Positions 16,625-26,762 of a stretch of DNA of 64,000 nucleotides are shown one piece after another. The notes under the pieces are model-generated. The model was not told where the DNA came from and did no database searches. It saw only the letters and a program-made list of their open reading frames with translations. A program made the translations under genes and the position numbers. How positions within the stretch are numbered: position 1 is the stretch's first letter; each line of letters begins with the position of its first letter. Source of the DNA: Bacteroidales bacterium (GTDB lineage Bacteria > Bacteroidota > Bacteroidia > Bacteroidales > UBA932); NCBI GenBank assembly GCA_017415715.1, contig JAFQFD010000001.1, forward strand, positions 20,605-84,604, written 5' to 3'.

Positions 16625-17245
16625 ATGGCAATAAAGTTTCAATATAATAAGACATCTCTTAACAACTTGAACAAGCAGCTCAAGATGCGTAAGAATGCCC
16701 TCCCTACCCTTAAGAACAAGGAGTCGGCGCTGCGTCTTGAGGTCCGCAAGGCCAAGGAGTATTCAGAGAAACTTATTGAAGATCTTGATGCCGCCCTGAA
16801 AAGATACGACTACCTCGCAGCCCTCTGGAATGAATTCGAGCCGGGTCTCATAGCAATCACTGATGTGACCCTGGAGACCGTGAAGGTCGCCGGAGTGAAG
16901 ACACCGGAGCTCAAGGACATCCAGTATCAGATCAACGACTTCAACGCCTTTGCAAAGCCGGCATGGTATGCAGACGGAGTCGCGATTCTGAAGGAGCTGT
17001 CAAGACTCGGAATCGAATCCGAGGTCTACAAGGAAAAGGCCCGTATACTTGACTACCAGAGAAAGAAGACCACTCAGAAGGTAAACCTCTATGAGAAGGT
17101 ACAGATTCCTGGATATCAGGAGGCCATCAGAAAGATCAAGCGATATATGGAAGACGAGGAGAACCTCTCCAAGGCAGCTTCCAAGATCGTGAAGAGCAGA
17201 CATGCAATCGAAGAAGAAGAGGAGGAGCAGAACAATGGTAGATAA
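16625..17245 (+). CDS. atpD: V-type ATP synthase subunit D
   Basis: This is the central rotor shaft of the V1 motor. The 206-residue, strongly helical protein has an N-terminal half starting with NKTSLNNLNKQLKMRKNALP, where the long antiparallel coiled coil begins, and a C-terminal coiled coil with QKVNLYEKVQIPGYQEAIRK near residue 151-170, which matches the conserved NxFE/Y-like region of subunit D. It overlaps the start of subunit I by 11 bases. Confidence 0.93.
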   Translation: MAIKFQYNKTSLNNLNKQLKMRKNALPTLKNKESALRLEVRKAKEYSEKLIEDLDAALKRYDYLAALWNEFEPGLIAITDVTLETVKVAGVKTPELKDIQYQINDFNAFAKPAWYADGVAILKELSRLGIESEVYKEKARILDYQRKKTTQKVNLYEKVQIPGYQEAIRKIKRYMEDEENLSKAASKIVKSRHAIEEEEEEQNNGR

Positions 17246-19097
17246 AATGATGAAATACTCCTTCATTCTCCTCAGCGGGGAGACTGAAGGCTTCCTGGAG
17301 AAGCTCCAGGAACTCGGCGTCGTCGACATCACCCGTTCTGCGAAGCCTGTTGATGACTGCTCTGCTGCTATGCTTGACTCAGTAGCTGCTGCCAAGAAAG
17401 TGATCGGCAGACTGGAAGGCATAAGCTATGAGAAGGATTCAGACTTTGAAAAGGTATCTAAGGCATATGCGGAAGCATCCACTCCTGTTGACGCAGTCAA
17501 GGAAGCACAGCTGGCACTCGTAGAATCAGCTGAACTTGAACTTGCAAAGGCAGCAGCAGAAAAGGAGGTAAAGGCAAGGCTTCCTTGGGGCGACTTTGAC
17601 AAAACACGTCTGGATTCTCTTGAAACTCTCGGCTACACCGTGAGGTACTATTCTGTAAACCGAAAGGCATATTCAGCAGAATGGGCTGAGACATATCCTC
17701 TTGAGGTAATATCTGAGGACAAGAATAATATCTGGTTTGTTACTGTCACTGCAAAAGGAGACGAATACTCACTCCCTGTCGATCCGGTTGCCGCACCTGA
17801 AGCCTCATGGAAAGAGGCACAGGCTGAAGTTGACGCTTTAGCGGAAAAAATCATACAGGTTAAGGGACGACTCCTCAGATGCAAGGATGCCATCTCCCAG
17901 ATAAAGGCTGAGTGCACAGAAACTCTGGTTGACCTCGACCTCTACCTTGCAAAAATGTCTACAGAAACAGCAGTGGACAACCGCATCAACGTGCTGGAGG
18001 GATTCGCGCCTGTAGAGCATGATGCAGAACTTTGCAAGGAATTTGACGAAATGGGCATCCTTTATATAAAGGAGGAGGCCGCAGAAGAGGACAACCCACC
18101 TATTAAATTGAAGAACAACTGGTTTTCAAGTCAGTTTGAAGTCCTTACAGGAATGTATGGAATGCCTGTTTATGGCGAATTCGACCCGACTTCAATCGTA
18201 GCTCCGTTCTTCCTCCTGTTCTTTGCAATGTGTATGGGAGATGCCGGATATGGTATCCTGCTCATCCTTATAGGCATGTTCCTCAAATACAAGATGGCAG
18301 ACAGCGGACTTGGCAAGATGCACAAACTTGTGACCTTCCTCGGAATCGGAACGTTGGTTATAGGATTCTTCCTTGGAACATTCTTCGGAATGAGCATCCT
18401 GGAAGCTTCCTGGGCACCACAATGGCTCAAGGCGATATGCGTTGACGGCTGGTTCCCTGACGGAAAGATAGCCGGTTTCCCTGCACAGATGGTTCTTGCT
18501 GTGGGCATCGGAGTATTCCACATCTGTCTGGCAATGGTGGTCAAGACAATCGGATTCACTAAGAGATTCGGCTTCAAGAGCACCATCAGCACCTGGGGAT
18601 GGACACTTCTGATAGTAGGTGGAATCATCCTGGCTGCTCTCGGAATGATGAATGTAATGGGACCAATGGCAATGAAATGGGCTGTAATAGGACTGGCTGT
18701 GATCAGCTGCCTTGCAATCTTCATATTCAACACTCCTGGACGCAATCCGCTGGTGAACATAGGATCAGGACTCTGGGATACATATAACATGGTCACAGGA
18801 CTCCTTGGAGACGTGCTCAGCTACATCCGTCTGTATGCTCTCGGGCTTGCCGGAGGAATGCTCGGAAATGCATTCAACATCATGGGTACCATGATACTTG
18901 ACATTCCTATTCCTGCTCTGAACTGGGTGTTCTGCATAGTGATCCTGATCTTCGGACACGTTCTCAATCTTGCGATGTCATGCCTTGGAGCATTCGTACA
19001 CCCGCTCCGTCTGACATTCGTAGAGTATTTCAAGAATTCCGGATATGAGGGTACCGGAAAATTCTACAGCCCCCTCACAACTGATAAAGAAGAATAA
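17235..19097 (+). CDS. atpI: V-type ATP synthase subunit I
   Basis: This is the membrane stator subunit that forms the ion half-channels next to the K ring. The protein has an N-terminal cytosolic domain of about 330 residues with coiled coils, and a C-terminal domain with about 7-8 membrane helices starting at VAPFFLLFFAMCMGDAGYG. The conserved GDVLSYIRLYALGLAGGM carries the arginine that faces the ring carboxylate. The frame is open from 17202, but the start at 17235 gives MVDKMMKYSF, the normal family N-terminus, and overlaps atpD by 11 bases. Its size, near 620 residues, is normal. Confidence 0.94.
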   Translation: MVDKMMKYSFILLSGETEGFLEKLQELGVVDITRSAKPVDDCSAAMLDSVAAAKKVIGRLEGISYEKDSDFEKVSKAYAEASTPVDAVKEAQLALVESAELELAKAAAEKEVKARLPWGDFDKTRLDSLETLGYTVRYYSVNRKAYSAEWAETYPLEVISEDKNNIWFVTVTAKGDEYSLPVDPVAAPEASWKEAQAEVDALAEKIIQVKGRLLRCKDAISQIKAECTETLVDLDLYLAKMSTETAVDNRINVLEGFAPVEHDAELCKEFDEMGILYIKEEAAEEDNPPIKLKNNWFSSQFEVLTGMYGMPVYGEFDPTSIVAPFFLLFFAMCMGDAGYGILLILIGMFLKYKMADSGLGKMHKLVTFLGIGTLVIGFFLGTFFGMSILEASWAPQWLKAICVDGWFPDGKIAGFPAQMVLAVGIGVFHICLAMVVKTIGFTKRFGFKSTISTWGWTLLIVGGIILAALGMMNVMGPMAMKWAVIGLAVISCLAIFIFNTPGRNPLVNIGSGLWDTYNMVTGLLGDVLSYIRLYALGLAGGMLGNAFNIMGTMILDIPIPALNWVFCIVILIFGHVLNLAMSCLGAFVHPLRLTFVEYFKNSGYEGTGKFYSPLTTDKEE

Positions 19098-19106
19098 AAA
19101 CAATAA

Positions 19107-19562
<456 letters not shown>

Positions 19563-19587
19563 TAGAATATAATCAATATAACTGAAA

Positions 19588-19621
19588 AACCAGTCTGAAG
19601 CCCGCTTCAGACTGGTTTTTT
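19588..19621 (+). terminator. rho-independent terminator of the V-ATPase operon
   Basis: AACCAGTCTGAAG and its complement form a perfect 13-bp stem with a CCCG loop, followed by TTTTTT. Confidence 0.94.
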
Positions 19622-19641
19622 CATATAACAAAGTTTTTAGT

Positions 19642-19649
19642 TATATTTG
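19642..19649 (+). promoter_or_regulatory. -7 box of gpsA
   Basis: TATATTTG matches TAnnTTTG and lies 25 bases before the gpsA ATG. The expected -33 position falls in the T run of the preceding terminator. Confidence 0.5.
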
Positions 19650-19674
19650 CCATATTAACGGAAACCCGAAAAGT

Positions 19675-20679
19675 ATGGCATTCAATATATCTGATAATAC
19701 GAGATGTGGCGTGATCGGCTACGGCAGCTGGGCGACAGCTCTGGTTCACACATTGGAGCGAAACAGGATTGAAGTGTGGTGGCACATCAGAAATGAGGAA
19801 GTGATGGAAAGCCTTCTCACAGAAGGCAGGAATGCCAAATACCTCAGTGACGTCGAGTTTCATCCGGACTTCATACATCCGACTCAGGATATCAATGAAG
19901 TAGTAAGAAACTGCGAGGTCATTCTGATAGCGACACCTTCCGCATTTCTCAAGAATGTCATGGCAGAACTCACCGAGTCACTCGACGGCAAGTTCATACT
20001 TTCTGCAACCAAAGGTATAATATCAGACGACAACTCGACAATTACAGAATACTTCAGAAACGCCTTCGGACTCTCATATGACAACCTTGGACTGATATCC
20101 GGCCCGTCACATGCAGAAGAAGTATCACGAAACAAGCTTTCATACCTTACAGTAGCTTGCAAGGACGAAGAGAATGCCCGAAAGATCGGTGAGATGTTCA
20201 GGAGCAATGATTTCAAAGTCAGCTACTCTACCGACATCTATGGCATTGAATACGCGGCAATTCTCAAGAACATCTATGCCATAGCCTCGGGACTCGCCTA
20301 TGGTCTGGGATACGGAGACAACTTCAGAGCAGTACTCACAGCAGCATGTGCAAAGGAACTGACAAAGTTCATCAACGAAAGCTATCCGTTCGAGAGGGAT
20401 ACAATGAACTCGGCATACCTTGGCGATCTGCTTGTGACCTCATATTCATCATTCAGCCGCAACCGCCGTCTCGGCCAGTTGATCGGCCACGGATGCACGG
20501 TAAAGAGTGCTCTCAACGAGATGACTATGATTGCAGAAGGCTACTACGCCGCTGCATGCATAAAGAAAAGCAACGAAAGGCACAACATAGAGATGCCTAT
20601 CGCCGACATGGTATATGACATACTCTACAAGAGAGTAAGTCCTAGAAAAAGAATGAAAGAGCTCACAGCGCTGCTGTAA
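19675..20679 (+). CDS. gpsA: NAD(P)+-dependent glycerol-3-phosphate dehydrogenase
   Basis: This enzyme makes sn-glycerol 3-phosphate from dihydroxyacetone phosphate for phospholipid synthesis. The 334-residue protein has the dinucleotide motif GYGSWATAL near residues 15-23, the family stretch ATKGI near 115-119, GPSHAEEVSR near 142-151, and the C-terminal domain with the catalytic lysine region AAILKNIYAIASGLAYGLGYG near 197-217. It is a single gene whose last codons lie inside a hairpin shared with the facing ndk gene. Confidence 0.95.
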   Translation: MAFNISDNTRCGVIGYGSWATALVHTLERNRIEVWWHIRNEEVMESLLTEGRNAKYLSDVEFHPDFIHPTQDINEVVRNCEVILIATPSAFLKNVMAELTESLDGKFILSATKGIISDDNSTITEYFRNAFGLSYDNLGLISGPSHAEEVSRNKLSYLTVACKDEENARKIGEMFRSNDFKVSYSTDIYGIEYAAILKNIYAIASGLAYGLGYGDNFRAVLTAACAKELTKFINESYPFERDTMNSAYLGDLLVTSYSSFSRNRRLGQLIGHGCTVKSALNEMTMIAEGYYAAACIKKSNERHNIEMPIADMVYDILYKRVSPRKRMKELTALL

Positions 20680-20691
20680 GCTCTTTCATTC
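20651..20691. terminator. bidirectional hairpin between gpsA and ndk
   Basis: GAATGAAAGAGCT pairs with AGCTCTTTCATTC across a loop that itself contains CAGCGCTG. The stem overlaps the last codons and stop of gpsA and lies just after the end of ndk, so it can serve both convergent genes. Confidence 0.75.
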
Positions 20692-20703
20692 TTTATATGA
20701 TTC

Positions 20704-21165
20704 TTAATATTCGTCCGGAGCGTACTTGAAAGGATCAAGCGGCGACTTGTAGTCGCAATAGTCTGACTCAACGAAAAATCTCTCCAGCTCTATCTTTGCA
20801 TTCTCAAGAGAGTCAGATGTGTGCACGATATTCTCCTGAGCGCTCAAGCTGTAATCGCCGCGGATTGTTCCCGGAACAGCCTTGCTTCCCTTTGTTGCTC
20901 CAGCCATGTCCCTTACAACCTGGACTGCGCTGTATCCTTCCCAGCAGCAGAGGATTACCGGAGCTGCCATCATGCCGTCACGGAGCCATGGGAAGAACGG
21001 ACGGTCAAGAAGATGGGCATAGTGTACTTTCAGGATTTCTTCATCAAGCTGTACCATCTTCATTGCGACAAGCTTCAATCCCCTTTTCTCAAATCTTGAG
21101 ATAACCTCGCCGATAAGACCTCTCTGGAGGCATCCAGGCTTCAGTATTACCAATGTTCTTTCCAT
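20704..21165 (-). CDS. ndk: nucleoside diphosphate kinase
   Basis: It transfers the gamma phosphate between nucleoside triphosphates and diphosphates by a phosphohistidine. The 153-residue protein has the family start ERTLVILKPG, and the active-site His115 in NIVHTSDS. It contains an insertion before the C-terminal part, ending DPFKYAPDEY, as in other Bacteroidales NDKs. It follows the lipoprotein gene after 5 bases on the same strand and may be transcribed with it. A hairpin closes the unit. Confidence 0.95.
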   Translation of the reverse strand: MERTLVILKPGCLQRGLIGEVISRFEKRGLKLVAMKMVQLDEEILKVHYAHLLDRPFFPWLRDGMMAAPVILCCWEGYSAVQVVRDMAGATKGSKAVPGTIRGDYSLSAQENIVHTSDSLENAKIELERFFVESDYCDYKSPLDPFKYAPDEY

Positions 21166-21170
21166 ATCAA

Positions 21171-22949
21171 CTAAATTTCTTCAGCACCGCTATATATTGT
21201 AATCGGGCCACTCCACTCACCTGAGATGTTGTTTGAGGCCTCTGAGTCATCATAGAGATTCCATACAAATTCAAACTGAGCCTCGCGTCCACCTGTTGCT
21301 ACAGCATAATCAGTAGTCCTCGTGACTGACACTGTTCCTTTAACCGCAGGAGCCATCTCATCCATGTTCTGCCAGGTTCCTTCCATGTAATGCAGATACC
21401 AGTTTCCTCTGTAGCCGCCATCCCATGTAAATCCGCGACGGGCATCGGTTCCTGTCATATAATGATAATCTCCCCAGTTAGGCTCATAGAATATGTCATC
21501 GTATGGACGGCCCATCCTGCTCACGCTCATATTATAAAGGAATTCGTCCATCGCAAGATTAGGCTGGATTGTATAAACATATTCCTTGTTGACCTCAGGA
21601 GCAATGTCTCCGCCGCTTCCAAGAGGGATGACAAACTCGAAGATCATGATATCTCCATTTGGATCCCAAGCCTCTATACGCTCATCCCAAGGAAGTTCTT
21701 TCTCCTCATCTGTCCACATCCTCGGCTGGAGCCACAGCTGCCATGCCTCTGCGATATCGATAGGATTCTCGGCTGAAGTAGTGTGAAGAGTCTCTATATG
21801 TGAAAGATAACCTCTTTCCACCCTGTACATGTCACATTCCACATCGTCTTCAAGTGTAGAAAGAATCACGCGGTCGCTGTCTGTAGAGGCATCGGTGATT
21901 TCCATCGCGCCAGTCCATGTTCCCTTGATCTTTCTTTTCGACGGAGTCGTGAACTCATATTCCAAAGTATACACATCATTGTATCCGACCTGAGAGCGGG
22001 TGACATTGACATTTCCTTCCATAATGAACTCCATCGCCTGGCTTCCCTTCGAATCAATCTGGAAGAGATATGTACCGAAAGGCATGCCATCCATGTTCAT
22101 TCCATAGAGCATGCTGAACTCCTGAGAATTGAATGAAGGATATACCGTATATGTTCCTTCAGAAAGGATAGGAAGTTCATCTCCTGAAGGCAGTTCGTCG
22201 AACATGTTCATCACTATCATCACGCCAGGCAATGTGCCGGTCTCATCCTCCACGAATCCTTCAGTGGAAAGCGATATTACATAGTTGGCTGTTCCGTAGC
22301 CAAACAGGTTTCCATAATATACTGCATCTATATCCGAGAATGGCATGTCGATTATGTCGTCAGTAACGGTCTGGAGACCTGCTGCAACAACCTTCCAGTC
22401 ATCGAACTTGATCGTACCGCTGTATGAATATGTAACCTCAAAAGTCTCGTCACCTTTCTTGATGACAAGGTCATCGGTAATAAGTTCGTAACCACCTTCT
22501 GAATTGTAAGACACTATTATGGATCCTGATACAAGTTCGTAGTGATACTGAGTATTGCCTACAAGTCTCTTTACATAGGAATTTGCAGTGTTCACGGTCT
22601 TATCTGCATCATCTGCTACCATATATGTACCTTCCGGAAGCATGACAGACTCGACTCCGTCAACTATCTTTGCATTGAACTCAAGGACAAGCATGTCTCC
22701 TTCAGAATCCAGATATGGAGTGCCGTATCCGTCACGGAAGCAAACCGCATCGCTGAACACGACGCTATATACTCCAACCGAATTGTGTCCGAGGTCTCCA
22801 TAATACATGCCGAACTCCTGATCGACAAGGTCAACCGGACCGTCATATATCACGATCGGAGCCTTTTCCACATCAGGCTGAGGCTGGTCACAGGAAACTG
22901 CGGCAAATACCGCTGCGACAAGTATAAACAAGCTGAAAAATCTTTTCAT
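21171..22949 (-). CDS. large hypothetical lipoprotein with repeated beta-rich units
   Basis: The 592-residue protein has a lipoprotein signal: basic start, hydrophobic core, and cysteine after AAVS at about residue 20 (AVSCDQPQP), so it should be anchored in the outer membrane. The mature part is acidic and rich in Tyr, Gly and Asp. It seems to hold about three similar units: the phrases YYGDLGHNSVGVYSVVFSD and YYGNLFGYGTANYVISLS, each followed by LPEGTYMV or LSEGTYTV, and then KIKGTWTGAMEI or ISGEWSGPITI. The repeated YYGDLG-type strand, EGTYT hinge and (K/S)GxW(S/T)G ending suggest a tandem beta-sandwich architecture. I do not recognise a functional family. It lies 5 bases upstream of ndk. 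Confidence 0.75.
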   Translation of the reverse strand: MKRFFSLFILVAAVFAAVSCDQPQPDVEKAPIVIYDGPVDLVDQEFGMYYGDLGHNSVGVYSVVFSDAVCFRDGYGTPYLDSEGDMLVLEFNAKIVDGVESVMLPEGTYMVADDADKTVNTANSYVKRLVGNTQYHYELVSGSIIVSYNSEGGYELITDDLVIKKGDETFEVTYSYSGTIKFDDWKVVAAGLQTVTDDIIDMPFSDIDAVYYGNLFGYGTANYVISLSTEGFVEDETGTLPGVMIVMNMFDELPSGDELPILSEGTYTVYPSFNSQEFSMLYGMNMDGMPFGTYLFQIDSKGSQAMEFIMEGNVNVTRSQVGYNDVYTLEYEFTTPSKRKIKGTWTGAMEITDASTDSDRVILSTLEDDVECDMYRVERGYLSHIETLHTTSAENPIDIAEAWQLWLQPRMWTDEEKELPWDERIEAWDPNGDIMIFEFVIPLGSGGDIAPEVNKEYVYTIQPNLAMDEFLYNMSVSRMGRPYDDIFYEPNWGDYHYMTGTDARRGFTWDGGYRGNWYLHYMEGTWQNMDEMAPAVKGTVSVTRTTDYAVATGGREAQFEFVWNLYDDSEASNNISGEWSGPITIYSGAEEI

Positions 22950-23004
22950 AAAAATATTATTGAATATCGCACAAAGATAATATTATTCTTGTGAATTACT
23001 ATAC

Positions 23005-24273
23005 TTAGAGAGGTTTTCTTGACAGCGGCATTGTCATACATCTCGCACCGCCTCCTCCACGCGGCAATTCCGAGCCGTCAATCGTCAGCACACAAGGTGA
23101 ATTTCCATAGACCGTAGAGTCAGCTGCGCCGGATATGAAGTCATTCGCCTTCACTATCTCGAAGCCGCTTTTAGAGAGTTCCTCCAAGGTATGAATGTTT
23201 CTTGCATATGATATGACCTTGCCAGGAGCAAATGCAAAGAAGTTCGCGCCGCTATGCCACTGTTCTCTCTCCTGGTCCCATTCGTCGGCACCTCCGCAGA
23301 CTATAGGCTTGAGATCCATGCCGAGCTTCTTGAGAACGCTCAGCAGTCCGGACACCGGACGGATGCTTGTCACCCTTCCATCTTCTATGATGATATGAAC
23401 TGTCTGATATTGATTGGCTTGCGTGATCAAAGGCTTGAAGACCATGCACTTGTCATTGTCAAGAAGCGTAAACACCATGTCAAGATGAATGAACGACTCC
23501 GGCTCGGAAGGGAGCTGCTGCACAATGACATTATACCTTCCGCGAGGAACTGACTTGCGGAAGCGGTCTATCATGAAGTCTATTCCCTGAGGCGTCGTCC
23601 TGACGCCGTTTCCTATGATGAGGATATCTTCCCTGGCTACGAGGATGTCACCTCCTTCCATAATCACCTCGGACTTATCGGTCTGGAGATAGTTTGCGTC
23701 GATTACAGAACATTCGAAGGCTCCGCTGCTGCGGTATATGGCATCCATGATGAACGATTCACGCATCCTGACCTTGTTAGCCATACGGCACACAAGTGCC
23801 TGATTGCCTATGGTCACAGCCGCGTCGCGGGTGAAATAGAAGTTGTAAAGCGGATAGAGGGCGTAATATTCATTCTTAAGGTATGCGGTCAGGGTGTTGA
23901 TCCTTGCAGGAAGGCCCTCGATCAGGACACGGGCAAGATCCGCAGACTTCATCTGCATGAGTTCCTCATAGTACGGCATGACATCTTCAGTCGTACAAAT
24001 CCTTCTGATCAGGTCCTCGCGAGGCTTTGCCTGCTCAAGAACATTGATCAGAAGCGATCGTACTTCATATACATCTGCAACTTTTGAAAGGACCCCGTAC
24101 AACTGTTCATATTCAGACTGGGCGATGGAGAGGTTAAGGATGTCACTGTATAATGCTCTCTGCACATTGAGAGGAGTCATGTTCTCCACCTCCGCTCCGG
24201 GGCGATGAAGAAGGACTGCATTGAGACTTCCGATTTCGGACTGGACCTCAATCTTTAATTTCTGCTTTGTCAT
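23005..24273 (-). CDS. arcA: arginine deiminase
   Basis: It hydrolyses L-arginine to citrulline and ammonia. The 422-residue protein has the guanidino-group modifying enzyme fold: SEIGSLNAVLLHRPG near residue 12-26, FTRDAAVTIGN near 148-158, EGGDILV near 205-211, HLDMVFTLLD near 263-272, and the catalytic cysteine near the C-terminus in RGGGGARCMTMPL. No arcB, arcC or arginine/ornithine antiporter gene is nearby, so it may act in arginine catabolism or acid tolerance outside a classic arc operon. It stands alone between fucosidase and the lipoprotein on the same strand. Confidence 0.92.
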   Translation of the reverse strand: MTKQKLKIEVQSEIGSLNAVLLHRPGAEVENMTPLNVQRALYSDILNLSIAQSEYEQLYGVLSKVADVYEVRSLLINVLEQAKPREDLIRRICTTEDVMPYYEELMQMKSADLARVLIEGLPARINTLTAYLKNEYYALYPLYNFYFTRDAAVTIGNQALVCRMANKVRMRESFIMDAIYRSSGAFECSVIDANYLQTDKSEVIMEGGDILVAREDILIIGNGVRTTPQGIDFMIDRFRKSVPRGRYNVIVQQLPSEPESFIHLDMVFTLLDNDKCMVFKPLITQANQYQTVHIIIEDGRVTSIRPVSGLLSVLKKLGMDLKPIVCGGADEWDQEREQWHSGANFFAFAPGKVISYARNIHTLEELSKSGFEIVKANDFISGAADSTVYGNSPCVLTIDGSELPRGGGGARCMTMPLSRKPL

Positions 24274-24333
24274 ATATCTTAAGGTCTATGGCCAATTTTT
24301 GTAAATTTAACAAATTAATGCGAAACTGCCAAA

Positions 24334-26316
24334 TCATCGTAAGAGGTTGATTCTTAAATTATGAAGTCCGCAATCCGTATGCGGAGACTCCCTGTCGGCA
24401 GCCTTCAGACTCACCTTGACCTTACGGCCTTTGACAGTGTCAGGCAGATCGACAACCATACGATATGCCTTCTGCTCGTCAGAGAGTCTGAATCCTGCGC
24501 ATGCAGTATTCTCAAACCTGTTATATGAGCGCAGGATCACTTCGATCTCCTCCTCGTACAATTCCATCAGCACCTTTTCGGTACGACTTTCCGTACGATA
24601 TGGATTCAGATGCTTCATCATGGTTTTTCCAGATACCTGCAGCTCTGCTCCATTGCCTGCAATCAAGTCAAACAAAGCAAGAGAATGCGCATCAGAAGCG
24701 ACATAAGCCTTGTAGAGATAATTCGAAAATCCTGCCGAAGGGACTTCTGCACAATCCCCTTCAGGCGATTTCCATTCCGGTACCCTCGCCTGGTCTATGG
24801 CATGGTCGAAAGTGCCGCCACGCATCCTTCCAAATTCCGCCCCCGACACATTGACCCATGATGCCAGATCCACAGGACTGCAATCATCAAGCTCAAGTAT
24901 CATTTCCTCATCACCTGCCCTCAGGCTTATCTTTCTTCCTATTTCCTCTGAAGTATATAATATCTCGACTGATGAGGCCGGACGACGCATATCGACATTC
25001 CATTCATATCCGACGACACTTCTGTAGTTGCTGTAATAGTCAAAACATGAATAACTGTATTCTGGGATTGCGTTCTTCCAGGTAAGCACGGAGCCATGAG
25101 GCAAGGTGTCTTCCATAATCTCCGGAAGACCATTTTCATATTCCAGCCTTATGACTTTGACATCGGACGGGTTGAACATTTCCGGGGTGACATGGACCTT
25201 TCGCCTACTTCCAGGCAGGACAATCATCTGAGACTCAGGGCATTCACCCGTAAGAAGCAAGTACAGGACATTCCCTTTCCTTGTAACATCTCCCCACTCG
25301 AATTCGGTCCTGTAAGGAGAAGGCTCAGTGCCATAGATTGCGTCTCCATTCTTTTCAAGCCATCGACCTATGGACTCTATGACTTTGCTTTCAAAAGGGA
25401 CAATGCTTCCGTCCGAGGCCGGGCCTATATTCAAGAGGAAGTTACCTCCACGCGACACGACATCGATCAAGGTGCGCAGTTTCTCGGCGACCTTGTCCTC
25501 GACCTCTCCCCTTTCCTGCCAGCTGCGGTAGCTCCATGTCTCCGGAAACATCGACACCGCGCTCTGCCAAGGGGCCTGCAATGCAGTCTGCGGCAGCTTG
25601 TTGTCTGCCATCACCGCAAAATCATAGACATCATTTCCAAGACGGCCGCTCACCATGCAATCCGGCTGAAGCGACTTCACCAGGTCATAGAGCTCGCGGC
25701 TCTGCCATGGCTCCAGGGAGCCCATGTCGAACCAGAGCTCCGACACAGGTCCGTACGAAGTAAGAAGTTCACGCACCTGGGCCTTGCTGAACTCGTGATG
25801 CTCTGGCGTCACGAAATCTGCATTGTGACTTGAGATCGGGTATGCATGAGGATAATTCCAGTCTATGAGTGAGAAATACAGTCCGAAACGCAGCCCCTTC
25901 CTGGCACACGCCTCAGACATTTCACGGACATAATCCCTTCCTGAAGGAGTCATCTCCACACTGTTATAGGAAGTCGTAGAGGTGCTGAACATGCAGAATC
26001 CGTCATGATGCTTTGTGGTGAATACCACTGAACGCATTCCTCCCCTGACGGCAAGCTCCGCTATCGCTTCCGCATCGAATCCGACAGGATCAAACTCATA
26101 TGCAGTTGCTGCATACCAGTCAGAGAATATTCCTGCAAAAGACTGGATCTGCTCGCTGTATCCCTGCCTGACGGGTTCACCCTCCCAGACACCGCCAAGC
26201 TTGGAATAAAGACCGAAGTGTACAAACATTGAATATTTGTCGGAATGCCAGTCCTGAGAGCGGAGATCGCCTGAGAAAACGAGAATGAGCGCAGATAGCA
26301 GAAGGGCCTTTTTCAT
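24334..26316 (-). CDS. secreted alpha-L-fucosidase (GH29)
   Basis: The protein has a cleavable signal peptide (about residues 1-20) and then the GH29 catalytic domain: FVHFGLYSKLGGVW near residues 31-44, VFTTKHHDGFCMF near 98-110, and SELWFDMGS, in which Asp197 fits the catalytic nucleophile. The C-terminal third is beta-rich. At 660 residues it is longer than minimal GH29 enzymes. It should release fucose from host or plant glycans in the periplasm or outside. No susCD pair or other glycosidase is next to it, so it is not in an obvious polysaccharide-utilisation locus. Confidence 0.9.
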   Translation of the reverse strand: MKKALLLSALILVFSGDLRSQDWHSDKYSMFVHFGLYSKLGGVWEGEPVRQGYSEQIQSFAGIFSDWYAATAYEFDPVGFDAEAIAELAVRGGMRSVVFTTKHHDGFCMFSTSTTSYNSVEMTPSGRDYVREMSEACARKGLRFGLYFSLIDWNYPHAYPISSHNADFVTPEHHEFSKAQVRELLTSYGPVSELWFDMGSLEPWQSRELYDLVKSLQPDCMVSGRLGNDVYDFAVMADNKLPQTALQAPWQSAVSMFPETWSYRSWQERGEVEDKVAEKLRTLIDVVSRGGNFLLNIGPASDGSIVPFESKVIESIGRWLEKNGDAIYGTEPSPYRTEFEWGDVTRKGNVLYLLLTGECPESQMIVLPGSRRKVHVTPEMFNPSDVKVIRLEYENGLPEIMEDTLPHGSVLTWKNAIPEYSYSCFDYYSNYRSVVGYEWNVDMRRPASSVEILYTSEEIGRKISLRAGDEEMILELDDCSPVDLASWVNVSGAEFGRMRGGTFDHAIDQARVPEWKSPEGDCAEVPSAGFSNYLYKAYVASDAHSLALFDLIAGNGAELQVSGKTMMKHLNPYRTESRTEKVLMELYEEEIEVILRSYNRFENTACAGFRLSDEQKAYRMVVDLPDTVKGRKVKVSLKAADRESPHTDCGLHNLRINLLR

Positions 26317-26354
26317 AAATGAATAATTTTATGCTAATATACTGATATTTTCAC

Positions 26355-26362
26355 TATTTTTG
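26355..26362 (+). promoter_or_regulatory. -7 box for the membrane protein/DPP-IV pair
   Basis: TATTTTTG matches TAnnTTTG, 16 bases before the ATG at 26379. It lies in the 62-base gap between the divergent fucosidase and this pair. Confidence 0.45.
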
Positions 26363-26378
26363 CATAAAAGAAAGTATT

Positions 26379-26762
26379 ATGAAAGGTAAAATCATCGGCA
26401 TCGCGTCACTTATTCTGGCCCTGGTACTTGCAGGCTTCATTTACTTCAAATTCTACTTCGTATTTGGAGAAGGGGTCAAGGCCGGAGAACTCAACTTTGT
26501 AGTCCGCAAGGGATATATCTTCAAGACCTACGAGGGCCGCGCCATACAGGCGGGCTTCGGCAAAGGCAAGGGAGTGAATGCCGGGGTCATACAGTCATAC
26601 GAATTCGACTTCTCCATCACAGATCCGGCAATCGCCGACTCGCTCATGAGATGTGGCGGAAAAGTCGTAGAGCTCCACTACAAGGAATACCTTGGAGCGC
26701 TCCCATGGAGAGGAAAGCAGGAATACATAGTCGACAAGATAGTTTCAGTCAGAGATAATTAA
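26379..26762 (+). CDS. small membrane-anchored protein of unknown function
   Basis: The 127-residue protein has one N-terminal membrane helix (about residues 4-27) and a periplasmic or cytosolic domain of about 100 residues with the phrase VVRKGYIFKTYEGRAIQAGFG. Proteins with this GYIFKTYEG motif are common in Bacteroidales; I recall that some carry a misleading 6-phosphogluconate dehydrogenase label, which this sequence does not support. Its last base is shared with the next start codon, so it is likely co-expressed with the DPP-IV gene. Function unknown. Confidence 0.75.
   Translation: MKGKIIGIASLILALVLAGFIYFKFYFVFGEGVKAGELNFVVRKGYIFKTYEGRAIQAGFGKGKGVNAGVIQSYEFDFSITDPAIADSLMRCGGKVVELHYKEYLGALPWRGKQEYIVDKIVSVRDN

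Noticed and set aside
17202-17234. Longer start for V-ATPase subunit I
   Set aside because: The added MQSKKKRRSRT is a shadow of the subunit D tail; the ATG at 17235 gives the usual family N-terminus.
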